DNA from: an uncultured Lachnospiraceae bacterium
Lineage (GTDB): Bacteria; Bacillota; Clostridia; Lachnospirales; Lachnospiraceae
Assembly: GCA_900316165.1 (NCBI GenBank)
Contig: ONBW01000023.1
Span: 1-42,831, forward strand
Reading direction: 5' to 3'
DNA length: 42,831 nucleotides
The stretch's first letter is position 1; the number at the start of each line of letters is the position of its first letter. Below are positions 14,799 through 24,840 of the stretch, piece after piece. The notes beneath the pieces are model-generated. The model searched no databases. It had not been told where the DNA came from and saw only the letters and a program-made list of their open reading frames with translations. The position numbers and the translations under genes are program-made.

Positions 14799-16715
14799 AT
14801 GCCTAGACCGAACAGAAGCGTAAAACTCAACAAGGAACAGAAGGCAAAAGCGAAGCAGGCCTTAAAGAGGCTCTTCAAGGACCTCTTTACCAAATATCCG
14901 GTTCAGCTCGTATCAGTCGTCATCCTGATTCTAGTAAGTGTGCTTTGCAACGTTCAGGGAACGATGTTCATGCAGACGCTTATCGACAGCTACATAACGC
15001 CAATGGTAAAGGACGTGGCAGCAGGCCAGACAGCGGATTTCGCACCGCTTCTCGGCGCGATAAGAAAAGTCATGGCGTTCTATATCCTTGGAATCATAGC
15101 GACCTACGCCTACAACTACATCATGATCTACGTGTCACAGGGAATGCAGAGATATTTCAGGGACACGATGTTCGTGCATATGCAGGACCTGCCGATCAGA
15201 TATTTTGACACGCATGCGCACGGCGACATCATGAGTCTTTACACGAATGATATCGATACGCTGCGCCAGATGATAAGCCAGTCGATACCGCAGATCATCA
15301 ACTCGACCATCATGGTCGTATCGGTTCTCGTATCGATGCTCATCCTCTCGATTCCGCTTACGATAGTGACGCTTGCGATGGTAGGAGTCATGCTTTTGGC
15401 TACAGGAAAGCTCGCCGGACTCTCCGGAAAGTACTTCGTCAAGCAGCAGGCAGCCATTGCAAAAGTAAACGGAAACGTCGAAGAGATGATGCAGGGCCAG
15501 AAAGTTGTAAAAGTATTCAACCACGAAGAGGAAGCAATCGAGGATTTTGAAAAATTAAACGAAGAGCTCTATCAGAGCGCCGCAAAGGCAAATACCTATG
15601 CGAATGTTTTAGGACCTGTAAACGCCCAGCTCGGAAACACCAGCTATGTGCTTGTAACCGTAATCGGCGGAATAATGGCACTGTCTGGAGTGACAGGTCT
15701 GACACTTGGAAAATTAGCCAGCTTCATGACGTTTAACAAGAGCTTCTCGATGCCTATCAACCAGGTATCCCAGCAGCTGAACTTCATCATAATGGCTATG
15801 GCAGGTGCTGAGCGAATCTATTCGCTTATGGACGAAAAGCCTGAGACAGATGATGGCTACGTAACCCTTGTAAATGCAGAGATTGACGGTGACGGACAGC
15901 TTAAGGAAGCCGACCACAGGACAGATATCTGGGCTTGGAAGCATTATCATAAGGCTGATAATACTACGACTTACCAGAGACTGACTGGCGATATGGTCTT
16001 AGACGATGTGAATTTCGGCTATGTGCCGAATAAAGAGGTTCTGCACCACGTCTCTCTCTATGCGAACGTCGGCCAGAAGATAGCCTTTGTCGGAGCCACA
16101 GGAGCCGGAAAGACCACAATTACGAATCTTCTTAACAGGTTTTACGATGTAGAGGACGGAAGAATCCGCTACGACGGTATAAATATCAACAAGATCAAAA
16201 AGGCTGATCTTCGCCGTTCCCTCGGAATCGTGCTTCAGGATACCCACCTGTTTACAGGAACAATTGCGGAAAATATCCGCTACGGCCGACTTGACGCGAC
16301 AGATGATGACGTAAAGGCAGCCGCAAAGCTCGCGAATGCGGATGGCTTTATCAGGAGGCTTCCGCAGGGCTATGATACCGTCATTAAAGGCGACGGCGCG
16401 AACCTCTCGATGGGACAGCGACAGCTCCTCGCCATTGCGCGCGCAGCGATTGCCGATCCACCGGTGCTTATCCTCGATGAGGCTACCTCGTCAATCGATA
16501 CCCGTACTGAAAAAATAGTTCAGGACGGTATGGACAAGCTTATGTCCGGCCGAACGACCTTCGTTATCGCGCACAGGCTCTCAACTATCCGAAACTCAGA
16601 CTGCATCATGGTCTTAGACCAGGGACAGATCATAGAGAGAGGAAGCCACGACGAGCTGATGCAGCAGCACGGCAAGTATTACCAGCTCTACACAGGCAAA
16701 ATAGTAAATGCCTGA
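14799..16715 (+). CDS. ABC exporter half-transporter, catalytic site intact
   Basis: A 638-residue partner of the preceding subunit. Six membrane helices (about 35-345) are followed by an extra stretch (about 350-400) before the ATPase domain. Walker A is GATGAGKT (432-439), Walker B ends in LILDEATSSID with catalytic Glu561, and the switch His592 is in IAHRLST. The signature reads LSMGQRQ rather than LSGGQ, so it pairs with the degenerate site of the partner. This reciprocal pattern is the mark of asymmetric heterodimeric exporters such as TM287/288 or BmrCD. AAAGGAG precedes the ATG. A terminator follows directly. Confidence 0.93.
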   Translation: MPRPNRSVKLNKEQKAKAKQALKRLFKDLFTKYPVQLVSVVILILVSVLCNVQGTMFMQTLIDSYITPMVKDVAAGQTADFAPLLGAIRKVMAFYILGIIATYAYNYIMIYVSQGMQRYFRDTMFVHMQDLPIRYFDTHAHGDIMSLYTNDIDTLRQMISQSIPQIINSTIMVVSVLVSMLILSIPLTIVTLAMVGVMLLATGKLAGLSGKYFVKQQAAIAKVNGNVEEMMQGQKVVKVFNHEEEAIEDFEKLNEELYQSAAKANTYANVLGPVNAQLGNTSYVLVTVIGGIMALSGVTGLTLGKLASFMTFNKSFSMPINQVSQQLNFIIMAMAGAERIYSLMDEKPETDDGYVTLVNAEIDGDGQLKEADHRTDIWAWKHYHKADNTTTYQRLTGDMVLDDVNFGYVPNKEVLHHVSLYANVGQKIAFVGATGAGKTTITNLLNRFYDVEDGRIRYDGININKIKKADLRRSLGIVLQDTHLFTGTIAENIRYGRLDATDDDVKAAAKLANADGFIRRLPQGYDTVIKGDGANLSMGQRQLLAIARAAIADPPVLILDEATSSIDTRTEKIVQDGMDKLMSGRTTFVIAHRLSTIRNSDCIMVLDQGQIIERGSHDELMQQHGKYYQLYTGKIVNA

Positions 16716-16760
16716 AATCACACAGGCTTTCTGAACAGAAGAAACGCAAGATTCAAAGAT

Positions 16761-16790
16761 GGGCGCCCGCGAGGGCGCTCTTTTATTTTT
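16761..16790 (+). terminator. Intrinsic terminator of the exporter operon
   Basis: GGGCGCCC (16761-16768) pairs with GGGCGCTC (16773-16780), with one G-U pair and a GCGA loop, followed by TTTTATTTTT. Confidence 0.9.
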
Positions 16791-16840
16791 CTAAGAAAAA
16801 TAAAAGAATCGGAAATAATTTCGTCAAAAATGTGAAAGTA

Positions 16841-16849
16841 TGTTAAAAT
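16841..16849 (+). promoter_or_regulatory. Extended -10 promoter of the giant surface protein
   Basis: TGTTAAAAT (16841-16849) is an extended -10 with no good -35. The transcript would carry a leader of about 115 bases containing small complementary runs (GCC-CAAAT-GGC near 16894, CCAC/GTGG near 16950-16960 close to the GGAGG site). I could not match it to a known riboswitch. Confidence 0.5.
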
Positions 16850-16971
16850 ATTTATAAACTAAGCCGACATTAATAATAGAGTAAGTCTAACTATGCCCAA
16901 ATGGCTTTTTACAGGAAAGAAACGTGGATCAAACCGCGATAGATAAAGACCACAGGAAGTGGAGGTAACAC

Positions 16972-19900
16972 ATGAAAACTAAAGGAATGTTCAAAAGAAT
17001 TGCAGCAGTAACTCTGGCGGCGCTCACAGTAGTGACATCTTCAGGTATTGATTATAACCTGCTGAGTGCAAATGCAGCTGAGTCTGCTACTCAGGTGACC
17101 GATGTATCAACTGAATCTACGCTTCAAACTAAGAACGCCAAAGTAAATGCATCTTCCAAAATTTCTTTTAGTACAGATGAGGACTTAAAGCAGGCTGTAG
17201 AAGATGGAAGCTATACTGTCGATGTAGAGACAAATAAGGTCAAAGTCGCTTCGATCAAGTATAATAAGACACTTCTTGAGATGGGAACTGACTTCACTGC
17301 CACTGCAAAGAGAACCAGTGCTACCACTAAAAAAATCGACGGTGTCTATAAGTATACCTACACGATAACAATCACCGGCAAGGGCAGGTTCACTGGCACC
17401 GCAAAGAAGACCGGTGTTACAATGAAATCGCAGATAAAGCCGAAGGTTACGAAAAAGAAGAAGGCAATAAAGAAGGCGGATGATGATAAGCTTCCTTGGG
17501 AAGACGGTCTTCCAGCATCAACAAAGTATGGAACATTGTCTGAGGGACCAGCTGATGATCCATACATTAAATTTACAGAAAAAAACAATGATTTCGAGGT
17601 AATATTCCGCGGTGGTGCAAAAGAAAATAAAGTAATTGAAGATGGAAAATCATATCTTGAAGTAGCATATACAAAAACAAAAACATCAACTCCTGCACCA
17701 GCAATTACTGTTATATATGGTTCTAAAAGTAATCCGAAAGGCCAGCAAGATTCCACTAGCGTAGATAGTGATGGCTATGCGTGGAGATCTTTTTTGAATA
17801 ACTCATATAAAGTAAAGTATAGAATAGCAGAAGATATTTCTGATAATAAAAGTAATATTAAATTAGATAATACTACTCCATCATCTTATTCAACTGACTA
17901 TATTGCATCTGAAGTAAAACCGACAGTAACAATAGGCACCCTGACAGAAGGTACTGATTTTGAAGTAAATTACAGCAATAATACTGACCCAAACTGCAAT
18001 GCTGACGGAACTGCGATATCGACTTCAAGTACAAGTGATCCAGAAGTGACGATTACCGGAATGGGAAAATATATCGGCACTACATCTGTGAAATTTAATA
18101 TAAAAAAGAAGGCAGTTACTGACACTCTGATAGGTGATAAAAAAGACTTTTCTATTACAGGACTTGATTCTACATATACTGGGTCTCCTTTAACTCCTAC
18201 TCCTACTATAGTTTATCATCCAAAAAAAGATGGAAATGCATTAAAGGATTCAAATGGAAAAACAATCAGTAAAACGCTGACAGTTGACGATTTTGAGGTG
18301 GACACTGACTATAGTGAAAATGATTATTCAAAAGGATATAAAAACAATACAGATATTTCAACTGATAGTAATAAGGCCTATGTAAGGATACATTTCAAAG
18401 GCAATTATAGTGGAGAGCTGGACCAGACATTCTCCATTTTAGCAAAAAAGCTCAATGTCAAAGGTGCTGAAGTATATATTAATGATAGTACCAGTCCTGT
18501 AGCCACAGTAAGTGAAGATCCTGACACAAATAGTACTACTTTAGATGCTACGAACTACACCTTAAGTTACAGCCCTGATGCAGCTGAAGAACCGATATTT
18601 AAGGTAAAAATAGGAAATACAGAACTTGTAAAAGATAAAGATTATACAGTAGAAAGACCTGAACCAGTGGCAAGTGGGTCAAGCGGTTGGCCAAATGTTG
18701 GAACTTATAATTTTAAACTCACTGGTGAAGGAAATTATGCAGGCAGCAGTTTGGTTGTAACTGTAAAGGTTAGTGCACTGTCATTAGATAATCTTACAAA
18801 GCAGGTGGCTGAGTTTAAGACATCCTCCGATGGCAAACAAATCCCTTATGTAGAACTTTCATACAGTCATACGGATGTTAACGGAAAAACTCATAGTGCA
18901 ACTGTAAAAGAAAAAGATGATAATAATAAAACCAATTTTTCAATAACTACATCAAACAATACAAAGGGTGATGTAAAGCTTACTCTTAAAGGTGAGAGGA
19001 ATTATACAGATACAAAAGAAATAACACTCGGCCATGGCGTGTCACTTAAAGGTGCAGAGATATACAGCGAGACTGAGGGCAAAGCCAAGGGAAAAACAGT
19101 AATAATCAGAGAATTCGACCCGTTTACAGGTGAAGAACTGACTAATAATAAATATTTTCAGTATTATGGCGAAGATATAATTCCACATTTTACTGTGGAA
19201 GTTTTAGAAAAAGATAATTGGATAGTAGTACCATATACTGAGATTGATGCAGAACCAGTAGCTGGCAGCATTGAAAAGGCATCTGCAACAGGAAAGGATT
19301 ATAAATATACAGCAAAGGCGAAGATATCTGCAAAAGACAGTTCATTAGTATCAGATGACGTTACTGTCACTTATACTGTTGAAAGCCACCATATTTATGA
19401 AGAAACTGATGGTGGAGATATTAATAAAGACTTGGTTGTAGATGTGCCAACAGGTACTGAGAAAACAAATGAAAGTGATGTAAATAAAAATATGACCATC
19501 ACTTTAACACCAAGTAATCAGGGAAAATATATTCATATACCAAATGCTACAGTAAGTGGAACTAATATAGAAGTATCATCAGAGTTGAATCAAAAGACAA
19601 CCAGCACTGATGAAATTTATTGGAAAGTACCTCAAGCAAATGAAGTTAAATTAGTTAATCCTGATGACTATAAGGTGACACTTGAAAAAGATGGCGATGA
19701 ATATACTGGATTTGCATTAATAACTGGATATGGTAATTACTCAGGAACAGCAAAAGTGGCTCTCGGGACTGAAGACATATCATCCGATGGGTTCTATGTG
19801 ACAGATGGAAACGAGAAGAAGCTTGATGGTGATGCTCCGCAAATTTCTGTGTCATATACAGGGAGCAACCAATGGCCGACTGTATTACTATGGAAAGGAT

Positions 19901-22900
19901 CAGGAACAGAGTCAGATTCATACAGACTTAAAGAAGGGATTGATTACAGAGTAGCTTATGTAAGCCCAGATGGGAAGAGAACAGACAGATGGGGCTTTGA
20001 AATAGACGAAAATGGAGATTACAATAACAGAAATATAGCAAAAGGCATAGCTGTAAGTGCGGATGAATATGGAAACCTTAAGAATAGGAAGGGACAGTAT
20101 CTGTATTCAGATGGAACAGTTATTGAAAATGCGGTATATGCAACTGCAAAAGAGACTTTTCTGGATAGCTCAAGGCAGCCAATCAAAAACACAAAAACGG
20201 TTGCAACCACATCTGCATCTGATCCGAAAATAACTTCATTTACAGATGTAAATGAGAAGGGAAGTAACTATAAGATCTATATATATGGCCTGAATACCAA
20301 CGGTGCAGGATACAAAGGAAAGAGAGTTATTGAGTATGAAATAGTAGGAAGCAGCTCTCAGTTCTCATACTACTTTACTGTTGACGGCAATAAAATAAAA
20401 AACAATAAAATAGACTATGCAGTAGCTTCGAACCAAGATGTATCTACTGAAATACCTACACTTAATGTAGAAGTCGATGGTGTACCTCTAGAAGAAGGTA
20501 AAGATTATACTGTTAAAAAACCAGATAATGATGTCTTACAAGAACCGGGTGTAAAGACCTTCCGAATAACTGGTAAGGGAGAGTATAAGGGAATAGCACC
20601 GATTGATGCTACTTACACTGTTACTGTAAAATTGAGTGAATTATCCAAGAACGATGGATATCTGAAATCAACTCCTGATGTGTCAGGTGATAACAAGAAT
20701 CTGACACTTTATTATGATGGTGATGATGACCTTACAGATGGTTCTGGAAATTCATTTAATGATTTAACTGTATCAACAAAGTATGGTAAAAAAACAGATA
20801 TCACAGATTATATAGAAATTGATAAAGGAGATTTATATACACCTGGACTGCATAAAGTGACTCTGACAGGTGATGGAAATGTATGTAAAGGTACATATTC
20901 TATAAATGTCACAGTAGTTGTAACCAGAGCCAACCTTTATTGGGCTGGAGACAGTACCACAAAAGGAAATAATACTGAAAGCTTGATTCTGCCATGGATT
21001 TCAGGTGGATATTCACTTGGCTCTGGGCCGCTGTCACTCAAGAAGGTTGTAAATAATAAAGTAGTTGACGTACAATTAGGTGATTCTGATACGATATTTG
21101 TTGATGGCGAATTATTTCCTGATAAAATTACAGACACGTCAATATGGAGTAAAGTAGATGGAAAACAACATAAGGTAGAAATTAAAGGTCCACAGAAAAA
21201 GGGTAGCACTAACGAATTTTACGGTGAGACTACACTGTACTTTACTATAGAATATGATCTTTCAAATGCCGCTATTAAGCTGGGCAGTAACGATGAAACC
21301 AATATACCTTATACAGGAAAAGATCCGTTTGAAGATAATAGTAAGATAATAGTAAAGACAGGAGATAAGCAACTAACTAGTGGGACTGATTACATTTTAC
21401 ACAGGGAGTACACTGATGGTAAAGGAGTAGGTGATCCTGCATATTCAAGGGCAGGAGCCATTAAAGTATCGCTGCAGGCTGTAGATAAACGAAGCATGTA
21501 TTTCAATGAAAATCAACAGCCTACTGCCACTTATACTATTATCCAGTTGCAGATGAATGATAATCTCCATCTGGAGGTAAATACGACGAGTCAATGGTAC
21601 CAGTATACTTATGATGGGACGGAACAAACACCGGAGGGCCACGAAAGCGAATTATTTACAGTTTCTTACTATAAGAAAGGTGATGAAGCTAACAAACTGA
21701 CGCTTACATACGGCACAGATTACACGGTGACCTATGATACTGACAGCATAAACGCAGGTAAAAAGTATGTTACCATAAATGGAAAGGGAGACTACGCAGG
21801 ATCAAAGCAGTTTAACGATATCGTAGCATATATAATAAACAAGTATGATCTGTCGTCGAATGCACCAAAGATATATATACCAAACCAATATTATACAGGT
21901 AAGCCAATTACGCCGCAAACTATTAAGATTAGCGATGTAACTGGTGATCTTCAGTATGGCACCGATTATACTATCGATTTTGGAAGTGAAGACCATACTA
22001 GCTGCAGAACTGTAACTGTAGATGTAGTTGGAACAGGAACAAACTTTACTGGAACAGCATCGAAAGTTTCTTTTACTATTAAAAAGCTTAACCTTGGAGA
22101 AGCTAAAGACCAGGTAATAGTTATCAATGCCAGCTATAATAGAGGTGCTGAGATAGCTATAGATCAATACATAAAAGTATATATTCCTGATGGAAATGGA
22201 AAAATATGGCTTAGTAGGACTAAGGATGGAACAAAGGGCGATTATATTCTTTTATTTAAGAACAAAGGATCAAGTAGTACACCAAGTGCGGAGATTCCTA
22301 CAAATGCCGGGAAATATGAGGTAACGATTCAAGCAGAAAGTACAAGTAAATACCTGGAAGAAGGATCATCAGTAAAAGTAGACTTTGAAATTACTCCACT
22401 TGATATTTCAGAGATTGAAGACCAGTTTAAGGTGGCTGCTGCAGAGTGGACAGGTAATGAAGTAACACCTGATGTATCTTTAAATGGTAAAAAGATAACA
22501 CTTAATGGTCAGGATGTAGACAGCGATGTATATCATGTGGAATGGAAGAACAACATCAATGCCTGTGCTGCAAGCAGAGCTGAGATGATTCAGTATGATC
22601 CAAGCTTTGATTCAAACACCATTCCAACAGTGGTAATCACTGGAAAAGGAAACTATACTGGAAAGATTGAGAGACCATTCCAGATAGGCCACCCATTCAG
22701 TGATGCAACGATCACACCTACTTCAAATACAAAGCTTATTTACAATGGTTCGCCGCAGACAAGGAATTTTACAGTAACTTATACTGACTTCTCTGGAGTA
22801 AAGCAGACTCTTACACCGGACCAGTATTACGATGTAGAATATCCTGATAATATTACAGATGCTGGCGACAAGGTTGTACTATTCAGATCGACGGGAGGTC

Positions 22901-24726
22901 CTCTCTATGGTACAAAGACAACTACTTATACTATTTTTCCAGCATCTGGAAACACTTGGACTATCGAGTTTACAAATCTGACAATGGATTCCACTGGTCA
23001 GTATACAGTACAGTACCAGGGCGCAGCCATAACACCTGAGGTTAAGGCGTATGAACTCAAATCAGGCGGTACAAGGACTGAGATTCCACTTAAGTCTGGA
23101 GAGATAACATATAAGAACAATACAGCAGCTGGTACTGCAAGTGTTACTGTAAATCCTAATAACTACGAAGGCACCAAGACCCTGTACTTCAAGATCCTCG
23201 GCGTGGACCTTTCAGGCGACGATGTATACGCTGCATTTACCGATGGTATCACTAGAAGACAGTACACAGGCACTGCGCTGACTCCGGCAGTAACGGTTAC
23301 TTTTGCAGGAAGTCTTGGTACTGTTACGCTGAGAAAAGATGTGGATTTCTCACTTACGTACGAGAACAACACTAATGCCGGTGCGGCTGATGTAAAGATT
23401 ACAGGTATCGGCAACTACAGCGGAACCAAGACCTTGGATTTCGATATTTTTGCGAACCTGAATGATAAGACATCTGTATTTACGATACCGAAGCAGATGT
23501 ACACCGGGGAAGCTATCACCGAGCTGACTGGTGCCACGCTAAAGGCTGGCGGCAACGACCTGAAGCTTGGAACTGATTATACGCTTAGCATCACTTCGAC
23601 TGATTCGTTCAGGACGAAGGGAACGGCTATTTTTACAGCACAGAGCAAGTACTATGAGGGTACGAGAACTGTACAGTTCGAGATCGGAAACGATGCTTCG
23701 ATGTACAATGTCCTTGGTGTGGCTTCTACCTATGTCTATGACAGATCAGCTCACAAGCCGGTTCCGGTAGTTACTGATAAGCAGGGTACTGTCTACACTG
23801 TAGATTCTGTTACCTATGCAAGTACCTCAGATGGTGACAATTGTATCAACGCAGGTAATGTCAGGATGCAGATCGTGATCACAAGCCATGGCCAGAGTGT
23901 CACGATTCCGTATAACTACATAATCGAGCCGAAGAATATCAATACTGCCTCGATTACGCCAATCGCAGATGTCGATTATAATGGTAAGGCTCATACACCG
24001 ACTATAAGAATCACAGACGGTACGAACCTGCTGACTGGTTCTCCGACATCCTCAGATGGCTCAGCTGACTTTACTTACACGTATTTTAATAATACCTTCC
24101 CTGGAACAGCAACTGTATCCATTCAGGGTATTAATAACTATACTGGAGTGGCAAACGTTTACTTTGCCATAAACGTTAAAGCAGCACCTCAGATGATCGT
24201 TACGGCTATGCCAAGTGGACGTCTTAAGGTTACCTGGAAGAAGGTTAGTGGAGTAAGCGGATACCGTATCTTCTACTCATCTGCAAACGGAACTCAGAAG
24301 CAGACAACTCTTTCAAGCAGCAAGAAGTCGACATACATCACAGGTCTGACCCGCGGAGTTGTCTATACAGTCGGTCTCCAGAGTTTCATTACAGCGAATG
24401 GCCAAAACGGATACAGCACAGCTTCTGTTCAGCAGATTGCAACTTCGACTTCAAAGCCGAAGATTACTTCTGCGAAGAGCACTGGCAAGGGTAAGATTAA
24501 GATAACCTGGAAGAAGGTTTCTAACGCTACAGCTTATATGGTTTACCGCAAGGCATCTGGTTCAAGTAAGTGGGTTCGTGTTAAGACTACGAAGAGTACT
24601 TCATTTACAAATACAGGTCTCAAGAGCGGAAAGAAGTATACCTATAAGGTTATTTCTTACAAGCAGTCAGGCGTGAAGAGAAGTTTCAGCAAATATTCAA
24701 CTGGTAAGACTGTAAAAGCCAGGTAA
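16972..24726 (+). CDS. Giant secreted repeat protein with C-terminal Fn3-like domains
   Basis: A 2584-residue exported protein. The signal peptide spans about 1-35 (ANA-AES). The body is a chain of roughly 18-20 beta-rich modules of about 80-120 residues. Each ends in variants of G-x-G-x-Y-x-G-T followed by a short strand (for example GKGNYTGK, GIGNYSGTKTL, NNYEGTKTL), often preceded by a DYTVxYxNN-like line. These resemble the MBG/YDG-type repeats of bacterial adhesins; exact family assignment is not certain. Two fibronectin type III-like domains end the protein (about 2404-2490 and 2496-2584; ITWKKVSNATAYMVYRK). There is no LPXTG-like signal or membrane anchor, so it is probably released or held non-covalently. 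GGAGG precedes the ATG. Its middle (about 17560-22400) is clearly more AT-rich than both ends. Confidence 0.85.
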   Translation: MKTKGMFKRIAAVTLAALTVVTSSGIDYNLLSANAAESATQVTDVSTESTLQTKNAKVNASSKISFSTDEDLKQAVEDGSYTVDVETNKVKVASIKYNKTLLEMGTDFTATAKRTSATTKKIDGVYKYTYTITITGKGRFTGTAKKTGVTMKSQIKPKVTKKKKAIKKADDDKLPWEDGLPASTKYGTLSEGPADDPYIKFTEKNNDFEVIFRGGAKENKVIEDGKSYLEVAYTKTKTSTPAPAITVIYGSKSNPKGQQDSTSVDSDGYAWRSFLNNSYKVKYRIAEDISDNKSNIKLDNTTPSSYSTDYIASEVKPTVTIGTLTEGTDFEVNYSNNTDPNCNADGTAISTSSTSDPEVTITGMGKYIGTTSVKFNIKKKAVTDTLIGDKKDFSITGLDSTYTGSPLTPTPTIVYHPKKDGNALKDSNGKTISKTLTVDDFEVDTDYSENDYSKGYKNNTDISTDSNKAYVRIHFKGNYSGELDQTFSILAKKLNVKGAEVYINDSTSPVATVSEDPDTNSTTLDATNYTLSYSPDAAEEPIFKVKIGNTELVKDKDYTVERPEPVASGSSGWPNVGTYNFKLTGEGNYAGSSLVVTVKVSALSLDNLTKQVAEFKTSSDGKQIPYVELSYSHTDVNGKTHSATVKEKDDNNKTNFSITTSNNTKGDVKLTLKGERNYTDTKEITLGHGVSLKGAEIYSETEGKAKGKTVIIREFDPFTGEELTNNKYFQYYGEDIIPHFTVEVLEKDNWIVVPYTEIDAEPVAGSIEKASATGKDYKYTAKAKISAKDSSLVSDDVTVTYTVESHHIYEETDGGDINKDLVVDVPTGTEKTNESDVNKNMTITLTPSNQGKYIHIPNATVSGTNIEVSSELNQKTTSTDEIYWKVPQANEVKLVNPDDYKVTLEKDGDEYTGFALITGYGNYSGTAKVALGTEDISSDGFYVTDGNEKKLDGDAPQISVSYTGSNQWPTVLLWKGSGTESDSYRLKEGIDYRVAYVSPDGKRTDRWGFEIDENGDYNNRNIAKGIAVSADEYGNLKNRKGQYLYSDGTVIENAVYATAKETFLDSSRQPIKNTKTVATTSASDPKITSFTDVNEKGSNYKIYIYGLNTNGAGYKGKRVIEYEIVGSSSQFSYYFTVDGNKIKNNKIDYAVASNQDVSTEIPTLNVEVDGVPLEEGKDYTVKKPDNDVLQEPGVKTFRITGKGEYKGIAPIDATYTVTVKLSELSKNDGYLKSTPDVSGDNKNLTLYYDGDDDLTDGSGNSFNDLTVSTKYGKKTDITDYIEIDKGDLYTPGLHKVTLTGDGNVCKGTYSINVTVVVTRANLYWAGDSTTKGNNTESLILPWISGGYSLGSGPLSLKKVVNNKVVDVQLGDSDTIFVDGELFPDKITDTSIWSKVDGKQHKVEIKGPQKKGSTNEFYGETTLYFTIEYDLSNAAIKLGSNDETNIPYTGKDPFEDNSKIIVKTGDKQLTSGTDYILHREYTDGKGVGDPAYSRAGAIKVSLQAVDKRSMYFNENQQPTATYTIIQLQMNDNLHLEVNTTSQWYQYTYDGTEQTPEGHESELFTVSYYKKGDEANKLTLTYGTDYTVTYDTDSINAGKKYVTINGKGDYAGSKQFNDIVAYIINKYDLSSNAPKIYIPNQYYTGKPITPQTIKISDVTGDLQYGTDYTIDFGSEDHTSCRTVTVDVVGTGTNFTGTASKVSFTIKKLNLGEAKDQVIVINASYNRGAEIAIDQYIKVYIPDGNGKIWLSRTKDGTKGDYILLFKNKGSSSTPSAEIPTNAGKYEVTIQAESTSKYLEEGSSVKVDFEITPLDISEIEDQFKVAAAEWTGNEVTPDVSLNGKKITLNGQDVDSDVYHVEWKNNINACAASRAEMIQYDPSFDSNTIPTVVITGKGNYTGKIERPFQIGHPFSDATITPTSNTKLIYNGSPQTRNFTVTYTDFSGVKQTLTPDQYYDVEYPDNITDAGDKVVLFRSTGGPLYGTKTTTYTIFPASGNTWTIEFTNLTMDSTGQYTVQYQGAAITPEVKAYELKSGGTRTEIPLKSGEITYKNNTAAGTASVTVNPNNYEGTKTLYFKILGVDLSGDDVYAAFTDGITRRQYTGTALTPAVTVTFAGSLGTVTLRKDVDFSLTYENNTNAGAADVKITGIGNYSGTKTLDFDIFANLNDKTSVFTIPKQMYTGEAITELTGATLKAGGNDLKLGTDYTLSITSTDSFRTKGTAIFTAQSKYYEGTRTVQFEIGNDASMYNVLGVASTYVYDRSAHKPVPVVTDKQGTVYTVDSVTYASTSDGDNCINAGNVRMQIVITSHGQSVTIPYNYIIEPKNINTASITPIADVDYNGKAHTPTIRITDGTNLLTGSPTSSDGSADFTYTYFNNTFPGTATVSIQGINNYTGVANVYFAINVKAAPQMIVTAMPSGRLKVTWKKVSGVSGYRIFYSSANGTQKQTTLSSSKKSTYITGLTRGVVYTVGLQSFITANGQNGYSTASVQQIATSTSKPKITSAKSTGKGKIKITWKKVSNATAYMVYRKASGSSKWVRVKTTKSTSFTNTGLKSGKKYTYKVISYKQSGVKRSFSKYSTGKTVKAR

Positions 24727-24743
24727 TTAGAAAACAGTTCAGG

Positions 24744-24776
24744 AGAAGGGCTCCTATCAAAGGGAGTCCTTCTTTT
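24744..24776 (+). terminator. Intrinsic terminator after the giant surface protein
   Basis: AGAAGGGCTCC (24744-24754) pairs with GGAGTCCTTCT (24763-24773), with one G-U pair, followed by TTTT. Confidence 0.8.
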
Positions 24777-24804
24777 GCTGTCAGAAAAAGACCAATATTC
24801 TTTT

Positions 24805-24833
24805 TTGACGTAAAAGCGTTTCCGTGCTAATAT
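24805..24833 (+). promoter_or_regulatory. Sortase promoter, placing +1 at the start codon
   Basis: TTGACG (24805-24810), a 17-base spacer and TAATAT (24828-24833). Seven bases after the -10 is the ATG at 24841, so the predicted transcript has essentially no leader. No Shine-Dalgarno precedes the ATG. Confidence 0.7.
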
Positions 24834-24840
24834 ACTCTCT

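Noticed and set aside
16850-16971. Riboswitch in the leader of the giant surface protein
   Set aside because: Only short complementary runs were seen, and no conserved core of a known riboswitch class could be matched.
16972-24726. Sortase substrate role for the giant protein
   Set aside because: Its C-terminus ends in an Fn3-like domain (TGKTVKAR) with no sorting motif, hydrophobic span or charged tail.
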